Assembly: GCA_964610765.1 (NCBI GenBank) | Contig: CAZSWS010000017.1 | Coordinates: forward strand, 1-40,316 | DNA: 40,316 bases | Origin: CAZSWS01 sp964610765 | Lineage (GTDB): Bacteria; Bacteroidota; Bacteroidia; Bacteroidales; Tannerellaceae | Direction of reading: 5' to 3' | Shown: positions 15,739-24,613 of the stretch, one piece after another | How positions within the stretch are numbered: position 1 is the stretch's first letter | How the letters are laid out: every line of letters starts with the position of its first letter | Program-made: the position numbers and the translations under genes | Notes under the pieces: model-generated | Told to the model about the DNA's origin: nothing | The model's input: only the letters and a program-made list of their open reading frames with translations | Databases searched by the model: none

Positions 15739-16656
15739 ATGAATAACAAGAGCTTAGTTTCCATCGAACAATATTCAAAAGAGGATATCCTGCGCATCTT
15801 AGATAATGCAGCTAAATTTGAGGAAAATCCTGATCGTAACCTATTAAAAGGAAAAGTAGCAGCCACACTTTTTTTTGAACCTTCTACACGTACTCGTTTG
15901 AGCTTTGAAACGGCCATCAATCGCCTAAGAGGGCGAGTGATCGGTTTTCAAGATGCTGCCACTTCGAGTTCAACGAAAGGTGAGTCGCTGAAAGACACTA
16001 TTTCCATGGTGAGTAATTATGCAGATGTAATCATCATGCGTCATTTTCTGGAAGGAGCTCCTCGCTATGCTTCAGAAATCACAGACATACCGGTGGTAAA
16101 TGCCGGAGATGGTTCTAATCAACATCCGTCACAAACCCTGCTTGATTTATACTCCATTCGTAAAACACAAAATGGGCTGTCTGATTTGACGATAACCCTC
16201 GTAGGTGATTTAAAATATGGGCGTACGGTACATTCATTAATTGTAGGGATGTCACATTTTAATCCAACTTTCCATTTTGTTGCGCCTGAAGAATTGCATA
16301 TGCCGGACGAACAGAAGCAGTTTTGCGAAGAGCATGGGATAAAGTATTATGAACATGTGGCTTTTACAGAAGAAATCATCAATCAGACCGACATACTATA
16401 TATGACACGTGTTCAGAAAGAGCGTTTTACGGATCCGGTAGAGTATGAGCGGGTGAAAAATGTGTATATTCTGGATAATAAGATGTTGGCAAACAGCAAG
16501 GATACCATTCGTATTCTACATCCATTGCCTCGTGTCAACGAAATTTCGTATGATGTAGATGACAATCCGAAAGCCTATTATATTCAGCAGGCTAAAAACG
16601 GACTCTATGTGCGCGAAGCAATTCTTTGTGAAGTATTAGGTATTGAAGTTGAATGA
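15739..16656 (+). CDS. pyrB: Aspartate carbamoyltransferase, catalytic chain
   Basis: 305 residues from the ATG at 15739. It condenses carbamoyl phosphate and aspartate to carbamoyl aspartate, the committed step of pyrimidine synthesis, in the cytoplasm. The carbamoyl-phosphate site STRTR is in FFEPSTRTRLSF (about residue 50), HPSQT is near 134 and the aspartate-domain loop HPLPRVNEI is near 263, all intact. A longer frame from a TTG at 15712 is rejected because that codon lies inside the promoter's -7 box and the family normally begins at this methionine. pyrI follows after 20 bp, as expected for the heteromeric class B enzyme. Confidence 0.97.
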   Translation: MNNKSLVSIEQYSKEDILRILDNAAKFEENPDRNLLKGKVAATLFFEPSTRTRLSFETAINRLRGRVIGFQDAATSSSTKGESLKDTISMVSNYADVIIMRHFLEGAPRYASEITDIPVVNAGDGSNQHPSQTLLDLYSIRKTQNGLSDLTITLVGDLKYGRTVHSLIVGMSHFNPTFHFVAPEELHMPDEQKQFCEEHGIKYYEHVAFTEEIINQTDILYMTRVQKERFTDPVEYERVKNVYILDNKMLANSKDTIRILHPLPRVNEISYDVDDNPKAYYIQQAKNGLYVREAILCEVLGIEVE

Positions 16657-16676
16657 AAATTAATTCTTAGAAAGAT

Positions 16677-17144
16677 ATGTCTCCCGAAAAGAAAAAAGAG
16701 CTCCAAGTAGCTGCATTGGAAAACGGAACAGCTATTGATCATATTCCCCCCGATCAACTTTTTAAAGTGGCTTCACTATTGGGGTTAGATAGACTTCATA
16801 AGCACATGATAACCATCGGTAATAACTTTGCCAGCAAAAAGATGGGGAAGAAAGGGGTGATAAAAATTGCGGATAAATTTTTTGAGGAAAATGAGATCAA
16901 TCGTATTGCGCTAATTGCACCTAATGTGGTCTTAAATATCATTCGTGACTTTGAGGTGGTTGAGAAAAAACGTGTAAGCCTGCCGGACAAACTTATTGAT
17001 ATTGTGCGTTGCAACAACCCTAAATGTATCAGTAATCAAGAGCCAATGGCTTCCTATTTTCATGTGATAGATAAAGAGAGTGTAACTATACGCTGTCACT
17101 ATTGCGAACGAAAAATTAATAAAGAGAATATTACGATTAAATAA
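16677..17144 (+). CDS. pyrI: Aspartate carbamoyltransferase, regulatory chain
   Basis: 155 residues, the usual PyrI length. It binds ATP/CTP to adjust the activity of the PyrB trimers. The N-terminal allosteric domain (about 8-100) includes the nucleotide-contacting ALENGTAIDHIP stretch. The C-terminal zinc domain carries four cysteines, C112-x4-C117 and C140-x2-C143, needed to hold the regulatory and catalytic chains together. It lies 20 bp after pyrB and 2 bp before the flavin reductase gene, so all three are on one transcript. Confidence 0.96.
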   Translation: MSPEKKKELQVAALENGTAIDHIPPDQLFKVASLLGLDRLHKHMITIGNNFASKKMGKKGVIKIADKFFEENEINRIALIAPNVVLNIIRDFEVVEKKRVSLPDKLIDIVRCNNPKCISNQEPMASYFHVIDKESVTIRCHYCERKINKENITIK

Positions 17145-17146
17145 AG

Positions 17147-17719
17147 ATGAAAACTGATTGGAAGGCGGGCACACTTATTTATCCTTTGCCTGCTGCTTTA
17201 ATATCTGTTGGAGCTGATGAGGAAGAGTATAACCTGTTTACGGCAAGTTGGGTGGGTACTATCTGTACTAATCCGCCGATGTGTTATGTTTCAGTCCGTC
17301 CATCTCGTTATTCTTATCCCATATTAAAGCGTTCTATGGAGTTTGTTATCAATCTGACAACGGTTGATATGGCATTTGCTACAGATTGGTGTGGTGTTAA
17401 TTCTGGAAGAGACCATGCTAAATTTAAAGAAATGAATTTGACACCGGGAAAGGCATCTCTTGTGTCAGCTCCAATCGTGGAAGAGTCGCCCCTCTGTATC
17501 GAATGTCGTGTGAAAGAGGTGATGGCTTTAGGTAGCCATGATATGTTCATAGCTGATGTGCTGAATGTGAAAGCTGACACACAATATTTAGACGATGAAA
17601 CCGGAGCATTTGATATGCAAAAAGCCAACTTGCTAGTTTATGTACATGGCAATTATTATGAACTAGGTGACCTTATTGGTAAGTTTGGTTGGTCTGTCCA
17701 AAAAAAAAAGACTGACTAG
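17147..17719 (+). CDS. Flavin reductase-like FMN-binding protein
   Basis: 190 residues of the flavoprotein-oxygenase/flavin reductase split-barrel family. Typical features are the opening PLPAALISVGADEEEYNLFTASWVGTICTNPP region (about 12-45), SVRPSRYSYP near 48 (phosphate-contacting residues) and EFVINLTT near 62. Family members bind FMN and reduce flavin or oxidise small substrates with NAD(P)H; the actual substrate is unknown. The start codon is only two bases after the pyrI stop. The link to pyrimidine synthesis is probably only co-transcription. A weak hairpin (17741-17747 with 17767-17773, then TTTT) may end the transcript within the end of the convergent gene. Confidence 0.88.
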   Translation: MKTDWKAGTLIYPLPAALISVGADEEEYNLFTASWVGTICTNPPMCYVSVRPSRYSYPILKRSMEFVINLTTVDMAFATDWCGVNSGRDHAKFKEMNLTPGKASLVSAPIVEESPLCIECRVKEVMALGSHDMFIADVLNVKADTQYLDDETGAFDMQKANLLVYVHGNYYELGDLIGKFGWSVQKKKTD

Positions 17720-17744
17720 GGTTATAGTCCCATGCATATTTAGC

Positions 17745-18443
17745 CTATTTGATTAATGGGAAGAGGTAGGCTATTTTAACTGAGATAACTTGGTTGGCAG
17801 CTTTACTAAAATAATCTCCTTCTCCTCGTTTGGTCGAGAAAATATCACTGAAAGAGTAGGAGTAGCGTCCTTCTAAAAGAAATATTCCAAATTTTGTAGT
17901 TACTTCAATGCCCGGACCTCCACAAAGTCCCCAGTCAAACTTGTTTTGCACTTTGAGGTCATGTTGTGCAGAAGGTGGTATTTTCCCGGTGCTATTAATG
18001 TAAGCATTTAGTTCGTTTGGGTCTATGTGCGAATTGATTTCCTCATCCTGGAGATAGCTAATCTTAGGCCCAACATTCAAATATGCTTTAAATGATTTAT
18101 TACCAACAAAGAGATGCGTCATAATAGGAAGCTCTACATAGGCCATTTCTCTCTTATAAGCTAGCTTCGGGCTATTATGCTCTTTAAAGTCTTCTTCCCA
18201 GCCTTGTATTGAATAGTTAATCTCAGCTTGTAGTCCTAGATGCATCTGTGTTTTCCAGCGCAGCATTAATCCGGCATTGAAGCTTTGCATCAATTTGCTT
18301 TGCACTTTAGGCGCAAAGGATACTGACGAGAAATTCATACCAAAAGAGGCACCAACAGCCAGTTCTTGTCGAAATGCCTCTTGTGCCGTAACTCCTTGAT
18401 AAGTAATAGCAAATATAAATAGGATGAATAAGTACTTTTTCAT
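17745..18443 (-). CDS. PorT-like outer-membrane beta-barrel protein
   Basis: 232 residues. A Sec signal peptide (cleavage near A20-Q21) is followed by about eight amphipathic beta strands with the pattern seen in the PorT/OmpW-like barrels of Bacteroidota, such as LAVGASFGMNFSSVSF, LGLQAEINYSIQGWEE, AYLNVGPKISYL and FLLEGRYSYSFSDIF. The last strand ends VKIAYLFPLIK. It is therefore an outer-membrane protein of unknown role. It begins 3 bp after the stop of the LysM gene and must share its transcript, which suggests work in the same envelope process. It could be a secretion accessory or a structural barrel. Confidence 0.8.
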   Translation of the reverse strand: MKKYLFILFIFAITYQGVTAQEAFRQELAVGASFGMNFSSVSFAPKVQSKLMQSFNAGLMLRWKTQMHLGLQAEINYSIQGWEEDFKEHNSPKLAYKREMAYVELPIMTHLFVGNKSFKAYLNVGPKISYLQDEEINSHIDPNELNAYINSTGKIPPSAQHDLKVQNKFDWGLCGGPGIEVTTKFGIFLLEGRYSYSFSDIFSTKRGEGDYFSKAANQVISVKIAYLFPLIK

Positions 18444-18446
18444 TTA

Positions 18447-20225
18447 TCAGTTGAAAATTGTTCGTGTATGGGTAAAGTCAGGTTTGTAATGAATAATGAA
18501 AAGGTTGGTGTTAATAAATCCTCCCCAGTTGTTCACCCGTTCAAAGTTAAATCCGGTTTGCAAGCTTCTATGTGATGTCTTATCAATATTCACCTCAAAG
18601 TTCTTTCCAAATTTATGAATAGCATTGATGAAATAGTATCCGGTATCAAAACCTAACAGCCCATATTTAGGGAAAGAATTGATAGGCATTTTGGTGTACC
18701 ACCTTTTATACTTGTTGTAAAAAGATTGTACCTGTGGATTCAAATCATCTGCATAAAAATATGAATAGATATAAGTGTTTAAAAGATAAAAGTCTTCCAA
18801 GCTTTCTTCTGTATAGGTTTGCCATTCCGGATAGCCGTATAAAGTAATCAGGTATTGAGGCTTCTCCTCTCTTAGCTGTCTGAGTGGCAGACGTATATTA
18901 TTTAATGCTCTTGATGAACCTGAGGTGGGAATAAATACATTGGCTTTATTGGGGTCAATGTGCTTTTCTACATCAGTTAGGAAAGTGGCAGCATTAAACT
19001 TGGTTTCTTTAAATGGAATATTTTGTTGTTTAAGTTCCATTTTTAAAGTTTCTATATAGTCCGTTTTCTCCGCATCCCCGTCATTCATATGAACAAGTAT
19101 AATATTGTTACTTTTAAATAGCTCAATAGCTGCTTGTGCTGCTTTTGAATAGAGGTAAGAGTGAGGCGTATTGACCTGAAAGATATAGGGGTTTTTTAAG
19201 ACATTGTCATTTTGAGAAGTGAATGGAATCACATAGTTGATTTCATTAGTCTTAGCATATTCAGCCAATATAGCAATTTGGTCATTTTTGACTGCACCAA
19301 TAATGAGGTTGTTCTCTTTAAAATCAGGCTCTTCAAAGATCCGGCTGATTTTATCCGTTCCTTCACCTGTATCATATACAGAGAGGTTTGTAGAAACACC
19401 TTGACCTTTCAGACTATCAACAGCAACTAAAAGACCCTCATAATATTCTATAAAGCGAGCGGTCGCTTCTGAAGGAACTGCCTGCTCTGCATTAAATGGC
19501 AGCATTAAAGCTACTTTAATTTGATTAACCGGCTCTTTTGCTTCTTTCGTGGAAAGTAAATCGTTGACTTCTTTCTCTGACATTTCCGGTTTTTCATAGG
19601 TGATGAACTCTTCGGTTGTAACCGGTATTTTTAAGACCATTCCTTCTTTCACTCCCTTTTTAAGTTCAGGGTTATGTGACAATAATTCGCTGCTTGAGAT
19701 ACCGAATTTGCGCGTAATACGGTAAATAGTTTCTCTTTTTTTGACTTTATAATCTATGAACTTCATGACCTCTTGTTGCTCGGTAGTGGGAAGGTCTTCT
19801 ATCTTAGTAGGTGGGATTCGAATGGTTTTACCCGCATTAAATGTGTTGATGGATAATCCTGGATTCGCTTTTAATATATCTTCTGCTGTAATGTTGTAAA
19901 TAGTTGTAAGGCGATACAATGTTTCGCCTGCCTGGATGGTGTGAAACACAAAGGCCTCTTCGGGTGATGACGTAGTAGAGAATGCTTCTTTTTGAGGTAT
20001 TTTCAGTTTACTACCGGCTTTGATTGTTTTTTTACTTTCGGGGTTTAATCGGTAGATGTCTTCAGTCGAAACACCATACATCGTAGCGATAGAATAGACT
20101 GTTTGTCCTCTTTCAATGGTATGATAAAATATATTGTTTTCTTGTATGTTATTGCTTTGTGCATTAGAATAGATGATACTCATTGTAAATGACAACAAAA
20201 CAATTAAAAACAGTGAACGCTTCAT
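18447..20225 (-). CDS. Three-LysM protein with a periplasmic-binding-like domain
   Basis: 592 residues from the ATG at 20225. A signal peptide (cleavage after about A22) leads to three LysM modules at about 33-77, 93-138 and 157-201, each starting with a YHTI/FHTI/YKVK strand and ending in an I-P. These bind peptidoglycan. From about 236 there is a type 1 periplasmic-binding fold, as in LivK-type receptors, beginning IKVALMLPFNAEQ and continuing with FKENNLIIGAVKNDQIAILAEYA. No ABC transporter genes are adjacent. The layout recalls LpoA, which pairs helical repeats with a similar fold to activate a peptidoglycan synthase; this is inference. A longer frame from 20261 is rejected because it begins inside the -7 box at 20259-20266. 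Confidence 0.85.
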   Translation of the reverse strand: MKRSLFLIVLLSFTMSIIYSNAQSNNIQENNIFYHTIERGQTVYSIATMYGVSTEDIYRLNPESKKTIKAGSKLKIPQKEAFSTTSSPEEAFVFHTIQAGETLYRLTTIYNITAEDILKANPGLSINTFNAGKTIRIPPTKIEDLPTTEQQEVMKFIDYKVKKRETIYRITRKFGISSSELLSHNPELKKGVKEGMVLKIPVTTEEFITYEKPEMSEKEVNDLLSTKEAKEPVNQIKVALMLPFNAEQAVPSEATARFIEYYEGLLVAVDSLKGQGVSTNLSVYDTGEGTDKISRIFEEPDFKENNLIIGAVKNDQIAILAEYAKTNEINYVIPFTSQNDNVLKNPYIFQVNTPHSYLYSKAAQAAIELFKSNNIILVHMNDGDAEKTDYIETLKMELKQQNIPFKETKFNAATFLTDVEKHIDPNKANVFIPTSGSSRALNNIRLPLRQLREEKPQYLITLYGYPEWQTYTEESLEDFYLLNTYIYSYFYADDLNPQVQSFYNKYKRWYTKMPINSFPKYGLLGFDTGYYFINAIHKFGKNFEVNIDKTSHRSLQTGFNFERVNNWGGFINTNLFIIHYKPDFTHTRTIFN

Positions 20226-20258
20226 ATATACTTTCTTAAATGATAAACAATAACAATG

Positions 20259-20266
20259 CAAATATA
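20259..20266 (-). promoter_or_regulatory. -7 promoter element for the LysM/PorT-like operon
   Basis: The minus strand reads TATATTTG, a full match, 33 bases before the ATG at 20225. It decides the start of the LysM protein, since the upstream ATG at 20261 is inside this element. The -33 box is not clear. Confidence 0.55.
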
Positions 20267-20309
20267 AAAGAATTGTATAGATATTCGATGATTAGCGGCA
20301 TTTGATATT

Positions 20310-20340
20310 TTTGCTGTTGAAAGAATATGTAGTAATTTTG
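20310..20340 (+). promoter_or_regulatory. -33/-7 promoter for the lytic transglycosylase gene
   Basis: TTTG (20310-20313), a 19-base spacer and TAATTTTG (20333-20340) match the Bacteroidota promoter in both boxes. Transcription would begin near 20347, leaving an unusually long leader of about 120 nt before the ATG at 20467. Confidence 0.6.
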
Positions 20341-20466
20341 AAGTTTCAGAAAAAACACATAAAGAAGTTTCTGTAAACGGATGTACTTCAGTTGCTGTAT
20401 AACTGGGAGAAAAAAGATTGGCTATAAAGGTGTATCTATTAGTCCGAATAGAGAAATCCGTATATT

Positions 20467-21459
20467 ATGAATGAAAGAAATAATAGGATAATGAGAAATA
20501 AAAAAGTATTTTGGAGTTCGTTGATTCTGTTGCTTGCCGGACTGACGGCTTGTTTTACGATGAGCTCTGATAATCCGGAGAAGGCAGAAGACCATAAGCC
20601 TCAGGTTGCAGCCTTTACAGTTACTCCTGAAACACCGGAGAAAGTAAGCTTTTGTAATCAAGAAATTGATTTAAGAAGATACAATATGCGAGAAGGGTAT
20701 GATCGTGAAATATCTAGTTTTACTTATTTTCATTCAACGACATTGCTACTCTTTAAGCGAGCAAATCGTTATTTTCCGATTATAGAGCCCATATTGAAAG
20801 CTCACGATATTCCAGACGACTTTAAGTATATGGCAGTGATTGAGAGTAGTCTGAACGTAAATGCTGTTTCGCCTGCAAAAGCGGTGGGTATGTGGCAAAT
20901 CCTTTCAGGTACGGGCAAACAGTATGGTCTAGTCATCACGAATACGATAGATGAGCGTAGGCATGTGGCTAAATCAACCGAGGCTGCCTGTAAGTATCTA
21001 AAAGATGCTTATCGGAAATATGGTGATTGGGTTAATGTGGCAGCTTCATATAATGCCGGCATGGGCAGAATCAGTAGCTCGCTTACAAATCAGCAGGTAG
21101 ATAGCTCATTTGACTTGTGGCTAGTAGAAGAAACCAGTAGGTATGTGTTTCGTATGATGGCTATAAAAGCTATTTTTGAGAATCCGTACAAGTATGGCTT
21201 TGTTATTCGTCCTCATGATTTATATAAGCCCATAGCCTGTCATTCGGATGAAGTATCTGCTAATATTCCCCAATTAGTGAGTTATGCTAAAAATAAAGGG
21301 ATTACATACGCTGACTTAAAAAGGTTCAATAGTTGGCTGATCTCTGACAATTTGGAAGTAGGTGGAAAATCATATCAGATAGATATTCCGGATAAAGAAT
21401 CCATGATGTATGATTTACCTAATTCGTATGTTCATGATAAACGATGGATTGCCGAATAA
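20467..21459 (+). CDS. Lytic transglycosylase lipoprotein (SLT domain)
   Basis: 330 residues. A lipobox L26-T27-A28-C29 anchors it in a membrane. The SLT/MltD-type catalytic domain spans about 105-215. AVIESSLN holds the catalytic E126, SPAKAVGMWQI is the second family motif and AASYNAGMGRI (193-203) the third. It cleaves the MurNAc-GlcNAc bond of peptidoglycan with formation of an anhydro end. The C-terminal 100 residues contain a short LysM-like remnant (VSYAKNKGITYADLKRFN) that could help in wall binding. The ATG at 20491 (M9) would give a more typical lipoprotein signal and is an alternative start. It lies divergently next to the LysM protein, which fits a wall-remodelling neighbourhood. 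Confidence 0.9.
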   Translation: MNERNNRIMRNKKVFWSSLILLLAGLTACFTMSSDNPEKAEDHKPQVAAFTVTPETPEKVSFCNQEIDLRRYNMREGYDREISSFTYFHSTTLLLFKRANRYFPIIEPILKAHDIPDDFKYMAVIESSLNVNAVSPAKAVGMWQILSGTGKQYGLVITNTIDERRHVAKSTEAACKYLKDAYRKYGDWVNVAASYNAGMGRISSSLTNQQVDSSFDLWLVEETSRYVFRMMAIKAIFENPYKYGFVIRPHDLYKPIACHSDEVSANIPQLVSYAKNKGITYADLKRFNSWLISDNLEVGGKSYQIDIPDKESMMYDLPNSYVHDKRWIAE

Positions 21460-21527
21460 AATAGTATTTGGTAACTTCATTAAGCGAAATTTATTTCTAA
21501 AAATTACTAGAAAGTTAATAACAAAAG

Positions 21528-24383
21528 ATGTCTAACGACAAAGAAAGAATAGAAGAAGGGCAAATAGAAGTGTTGGGAGCCCGTGTGCATAATCTCAAAA
21601 ACATAGATGTAGAAATTCCCCGTAATCAACTGACCGTCATAACGGGTATGAGTGGGAGCGGCAAGTCTTCACTTGCTTTTGATACGCTGTTTGCTGAAGG
21701 ACAAAGACGATATATTGAAACATTCTCTGCCTATGCAAGAGGCTTTTTAGGAAATATAGAGAGACCTGACGTAGACCGAATCAATGGACTAAGCCCGGTT
21801 ATTTCTATTGAACAGAAAACAACTAATCGAAATCCACGTTCAACTGTTGGGACTACTACCGAAGTGTATGACTTTCTTCGTTTACTCTATGCTAGAGCAG
21901 GAGAGGCCTATTCGTATTTGAGTGGTGAGAAGATGGTCAAATATACCGATGAGCAGATATTGGATCGTATTCTTGAAGACTATCAAGGTAAACGAACTTA
22001 TCTTCTTGCTCCGGTAGTACGGAATAGGAAAGGACACTACAAAGAACTTTTCGAACAACTACGTAAAAAAGGATATCTGAATGTTCGTGTAGATGGAGAA
22101 ATGCGTGAGATACTGCATGGAATGCGCCTAGACCGTTATAAGATACACAGTGTGGAGGTTGTGATAGATAAGATGGTTGTATCAGCTTCAGACGAAAAAC
22201 GATTGAAGGAGAGCCTGAAAGTAGCCATGAAGCAAGGTGACGGTTTAGTCCTTTTATTGGATGCCGATACCGACGAAGTGCGTTTTTATAGCCGTAGACT
22301 TATGTCGCCATTAACCGGACTTTCATATAGTGAGCCCGCCCCTCATAATTTCTCATTCAACTCTCCTTATGGAGCTTGTCCGCGCTGCAAAGGCTTAGGA
22401 GAGGTGAACTTGTTGGATATGGATAAAATTGTTCCGAAGCCCTCATTGTCTATTTACAATGGTGGAATCACTGCTTTAGGTAAATATCGGAATACATTGA
22501 TATTTTGGCAGATAGAGTCGCTATGTAAAAGCCATGGTGTAACGTTAAAAACACCTATAAAAGATATTCCTGAAGAGTGCATGGATGAAATCATGAATGG
22601 AACGGATAAACGCTTGAAGATTTCGAATGAATCATTAGGAAACTCAAACTATATGTATGCATATGAAGGGGTGGCAAAATATATCCTTATGCAACAAGAA
22701 TCAGACGCATCAGCCTCTGCACAAAAATGGGCGGATCAGTTTATAAGCACAGCTGTTTGTCCTGAATGTAAAGGGCAGCGACTCAACAAAGAAGCACTAA
22801 GTTATAAGATTGACGAAAAAAATATTGCTGAAGTAGCCTCTTTAGATATATCTGAACTAGCTGTATGGCTTGAAGACTTAGATAATCGTTTGGATGAAAA
22901 ACAACGCATAATCGCAGTAGAAATATTAAAAGAAATACGTTCGCGCGTACGTTTCTTATTGGATGTAGGCTTAGATTACTTGTCGCTCAACCGACCGTCT
23001 GCTACTCTCTCAGGTGGGGAAAGCCAGCGGATACGCTTAGCTACTCAAATTGGTAGTGAGTTAGTAAATGTGTTGTATATTTTGGATGAACCCAGTATAG
23101 GCTTGCATCAACGAGATAATATCCGTTTGATTGAATCACTTAAGAAACTGCGAGATACGGGCAACTCGATTGTAGTTGTTGAGCACGATAAAGACATGAT
23201 GCTCAATGCTGATTTTGTGGTCGACCTAGGTCCAAAAGCCGGTCGACTGGGCGGAGAAGTTGTTTTTGCGGGTACACCTAAGGAAATGCTAAAGGCTGAT
23301 ACGTTGACTTCTGCCTATTTGAATGGTCAAATGGAAATACCTACACCTGAACAAAGAAGAAAAGGCAATGGCAAGGTCTTAACTATTGAAGGAGCTAGTG
23401 GTAACAACCTAAAAGAGGTAAAAGCATCATTCCCATTAGGAACATTAATTTGTGTGACAGGCGTTTCAGGTAGCGGTAAGTCTTCATTGATAAACGGAAC
23501 ACTTCAACCTATTTTGAGCCAACACTTTTATCGTTCACTACAAGTACCATTACCTTATAAGTCTATAAAAGGAATAGAATACATTGATAAGATTGTTAGC
23601 GTAGACCAATCACCCATTGGTCGTTCTCCACGCAGTAATCCGGCTACCTATACGAATATATTTTCAGATATACGCAACCTGTTTGTGGGACTTCCTGAAT
23701 CAAAGATAAGAGGATATAAGCCCGGACGCTTTTCTTTCAATGTGCCGGGTGGACGTTGTGAAACTTGCAAAGGGAATGGATATAAAACAATCGAGATGAA
23801 TTTTTTACCCGATGTATTAGTTCCCTGTGAGGAGTGTCATGGTAAACGATATAACCGTGAAACACTGGAAGTGCGCTTTCGGAGTAAGTCTATTGCCGAT
23901 GTGTTAGATATGACTATCAATATGGCGGTAGAGTTTTTTGAAAACATCCCTTCTATCTTATCTAAGGTGAAAGTGCTTCAAGATGTGGGTTTGGGATATG
24001 TCAAATTAGGACAGCCTTCAACAACACTTTCGGGAGGAGAAAGCCAACGGGTTAAACTAGCTACTGAATTGGCGAAAAAAGACACCGGAAAGACGCTGTA
24101 TGTGATGGATGAACCGACTACCGGACTCCACTTTGAAGATATACGTGTGTTGCTTGATGTTATAAACCGTTTGGTCGATAAAGGGAATACAGTAATTATT
24201 ATTGAGCATAATTTAGATATTATAAAATCGGCAGACTATATCATAGATATGGGCCCTGAAGGAGGAAGAGGCGGTGGACAGGTGTTATTTAGTGGAACGC
24301 CCGAAGCATTGTCAACCAGTAAAAAAGGAAGCTATACAGCTGCTTTTTTGAAAAAAGAATTAAAACAAAAACATAAAAAGTGA
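21528..24383 (+). CDS. uvrA: Excinuclease ABC subunit A
   Basis: 951 residues, full length. It is the DNA-damage recognition ATPase of nucleotide excision repair, acting with UvrB and UvrC. Two ABC ATPase modules are present. The first has Walker A GMSGSGKSSLAF (about 40-51) and signature LSGGESQRIRLA (about 494). The second has Walker A GVSGSGKSSLIN (about 645) and signature LSGGESQRVKLA (about 835). Zinc modules are visible as CPRCKGLGE, CPECKGQRLN, CETCKGNGYK and CEECHGKRYN. Everything expected is present. The stop codon overlaps the start of the next small gene (TGATG), so translation of the two is coupled. Confidence 0.97.
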   Translation: MSNDKERIEEGQIEVLGARVHNLKNIDVEIPRNQLTVITGMSGSGKSSLAFDTLFAEGQRRYIETFSAYARGFLGNIERPDVDRINGLSPVISIEQKTTNRNPRSTVGTTTEVYDFLRLLYARAGEAYSYLSGEKMVKYTDEQILDRILEDYQGKRTYLLAPVVRNRKGHYKELFEQLRKKGYLNVRVDGEMREILHGMRLDRYKIHSVEVVIDKMVVSASDEKRLKESLKVAMKQGDGLVLLLDADTDEVRFYSRRLMSPLTGLSYSEPAPHNFSFNSPYGACPRCKGLGEVNLLDMDKIVPKPSLSIYNGGITALGKYRNTLIFWQIESLCKSHGVTLKTPIKDIPEECMDEIMNGTDKRLKISNESLGNSNYMYAYEGVAKYILMQQESDASASAQKWADQFISTAVCPECKGQRLNKEALSYKIDEKNIAEVASLDISELAVWLEDLDNRLDEKQRIIAVEILKEIRSRVRFLLDVGLDYLSLNRPSATLSGGESQRIRLATQIGSELVNVLYILDEPSIGLHQRDNIRLIESLKKLRDTGNSIVVVEHDKDMMLNADFVVDLGPKAGRLGGEVVFAGTPKEMLKADTLTSAYLNGQMEIPTPEQRRKGNGKVLTIEGASGNNLKEVKASFPLGTLICVTGVSGSGKSSLINGTLQPILSQHFYRSLQVPLPYKSIKGIEYIDKIVSVDQSPIGRSPRSNPATYTNIFSDIRNLFVGLPESKIRGYKPGRFSFNVPGGRCETCKGNGYKTIEMNFLPDVLVPCEECHGKRYNRETLEVRFRSKSIADVLDMTINMAVEFFENIPSILSKVKVLQDVGLGYVKLGQPSTTLSGGESQRVKLATELAKKDTGKTLYVMDEPTTGLHFEDIRVLLDVINRLVDKGNTVIIIEHNLDIIKSADYIIDMGPEGGRGGGQVLFSGTPEALSTSKKGSYTAAFLKKELKQKHKK

Positions 24384-24601
24384 TGAAGAATCCGATACAA
24401 ATGATTAAACAATGCAATATTAACGATGAACCCTACTTCTTGCTGAGAGGAAAAGATATATGTGCATTGCCTGCTATAGAAAGCTATTATAAAGAAGTAA
24501 AGGAAAAGGTGAAAGACCCTTATTTCATAGAAGAGATTGAAGAAATCATGAAAGATTTCAAAGCGTTTAGTGAAGAACAAGGAGCACGTATTCCTGATTG
24601 A
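24383..24601 (+). CDS. Small hypothetical protein coupled to uvrA
   Basis: 72 residues, starting at the ATG that shares its A with the uvrA stop (TGATG). The sequence is charged and probably alpha-helical, with a run of alternating Lys/Glu segments (YYKEVKEKVKDPYFIEEIEE) and no signal peptide, membrane segment, cysteine pair or known motif. The tight overlap and preserved frame between two real genes make it a real gene. It is followed by the YigZ-family gene after 12 bp. I recall similar short proteins in this place in other Bacteroidales but cannot give a name or function. Confidence 0.75.
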   Translation: MKNPIQMIKQCNINDEPYFLLRGKDICALPAIESYYKEVKEKVKDPYFIEEIEEIMKDFKAFSEEQGARIPD

Positions 24602-24613
24602 TATTAAAAGCCT

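Noticed and set aside
20226..20261. Longer start for the LysM protein (12 extra residues)
   Set aside because: The ATG at 20261 lies inside the -7 promoter box, and the signal peptide starts at the methionine at 20225.
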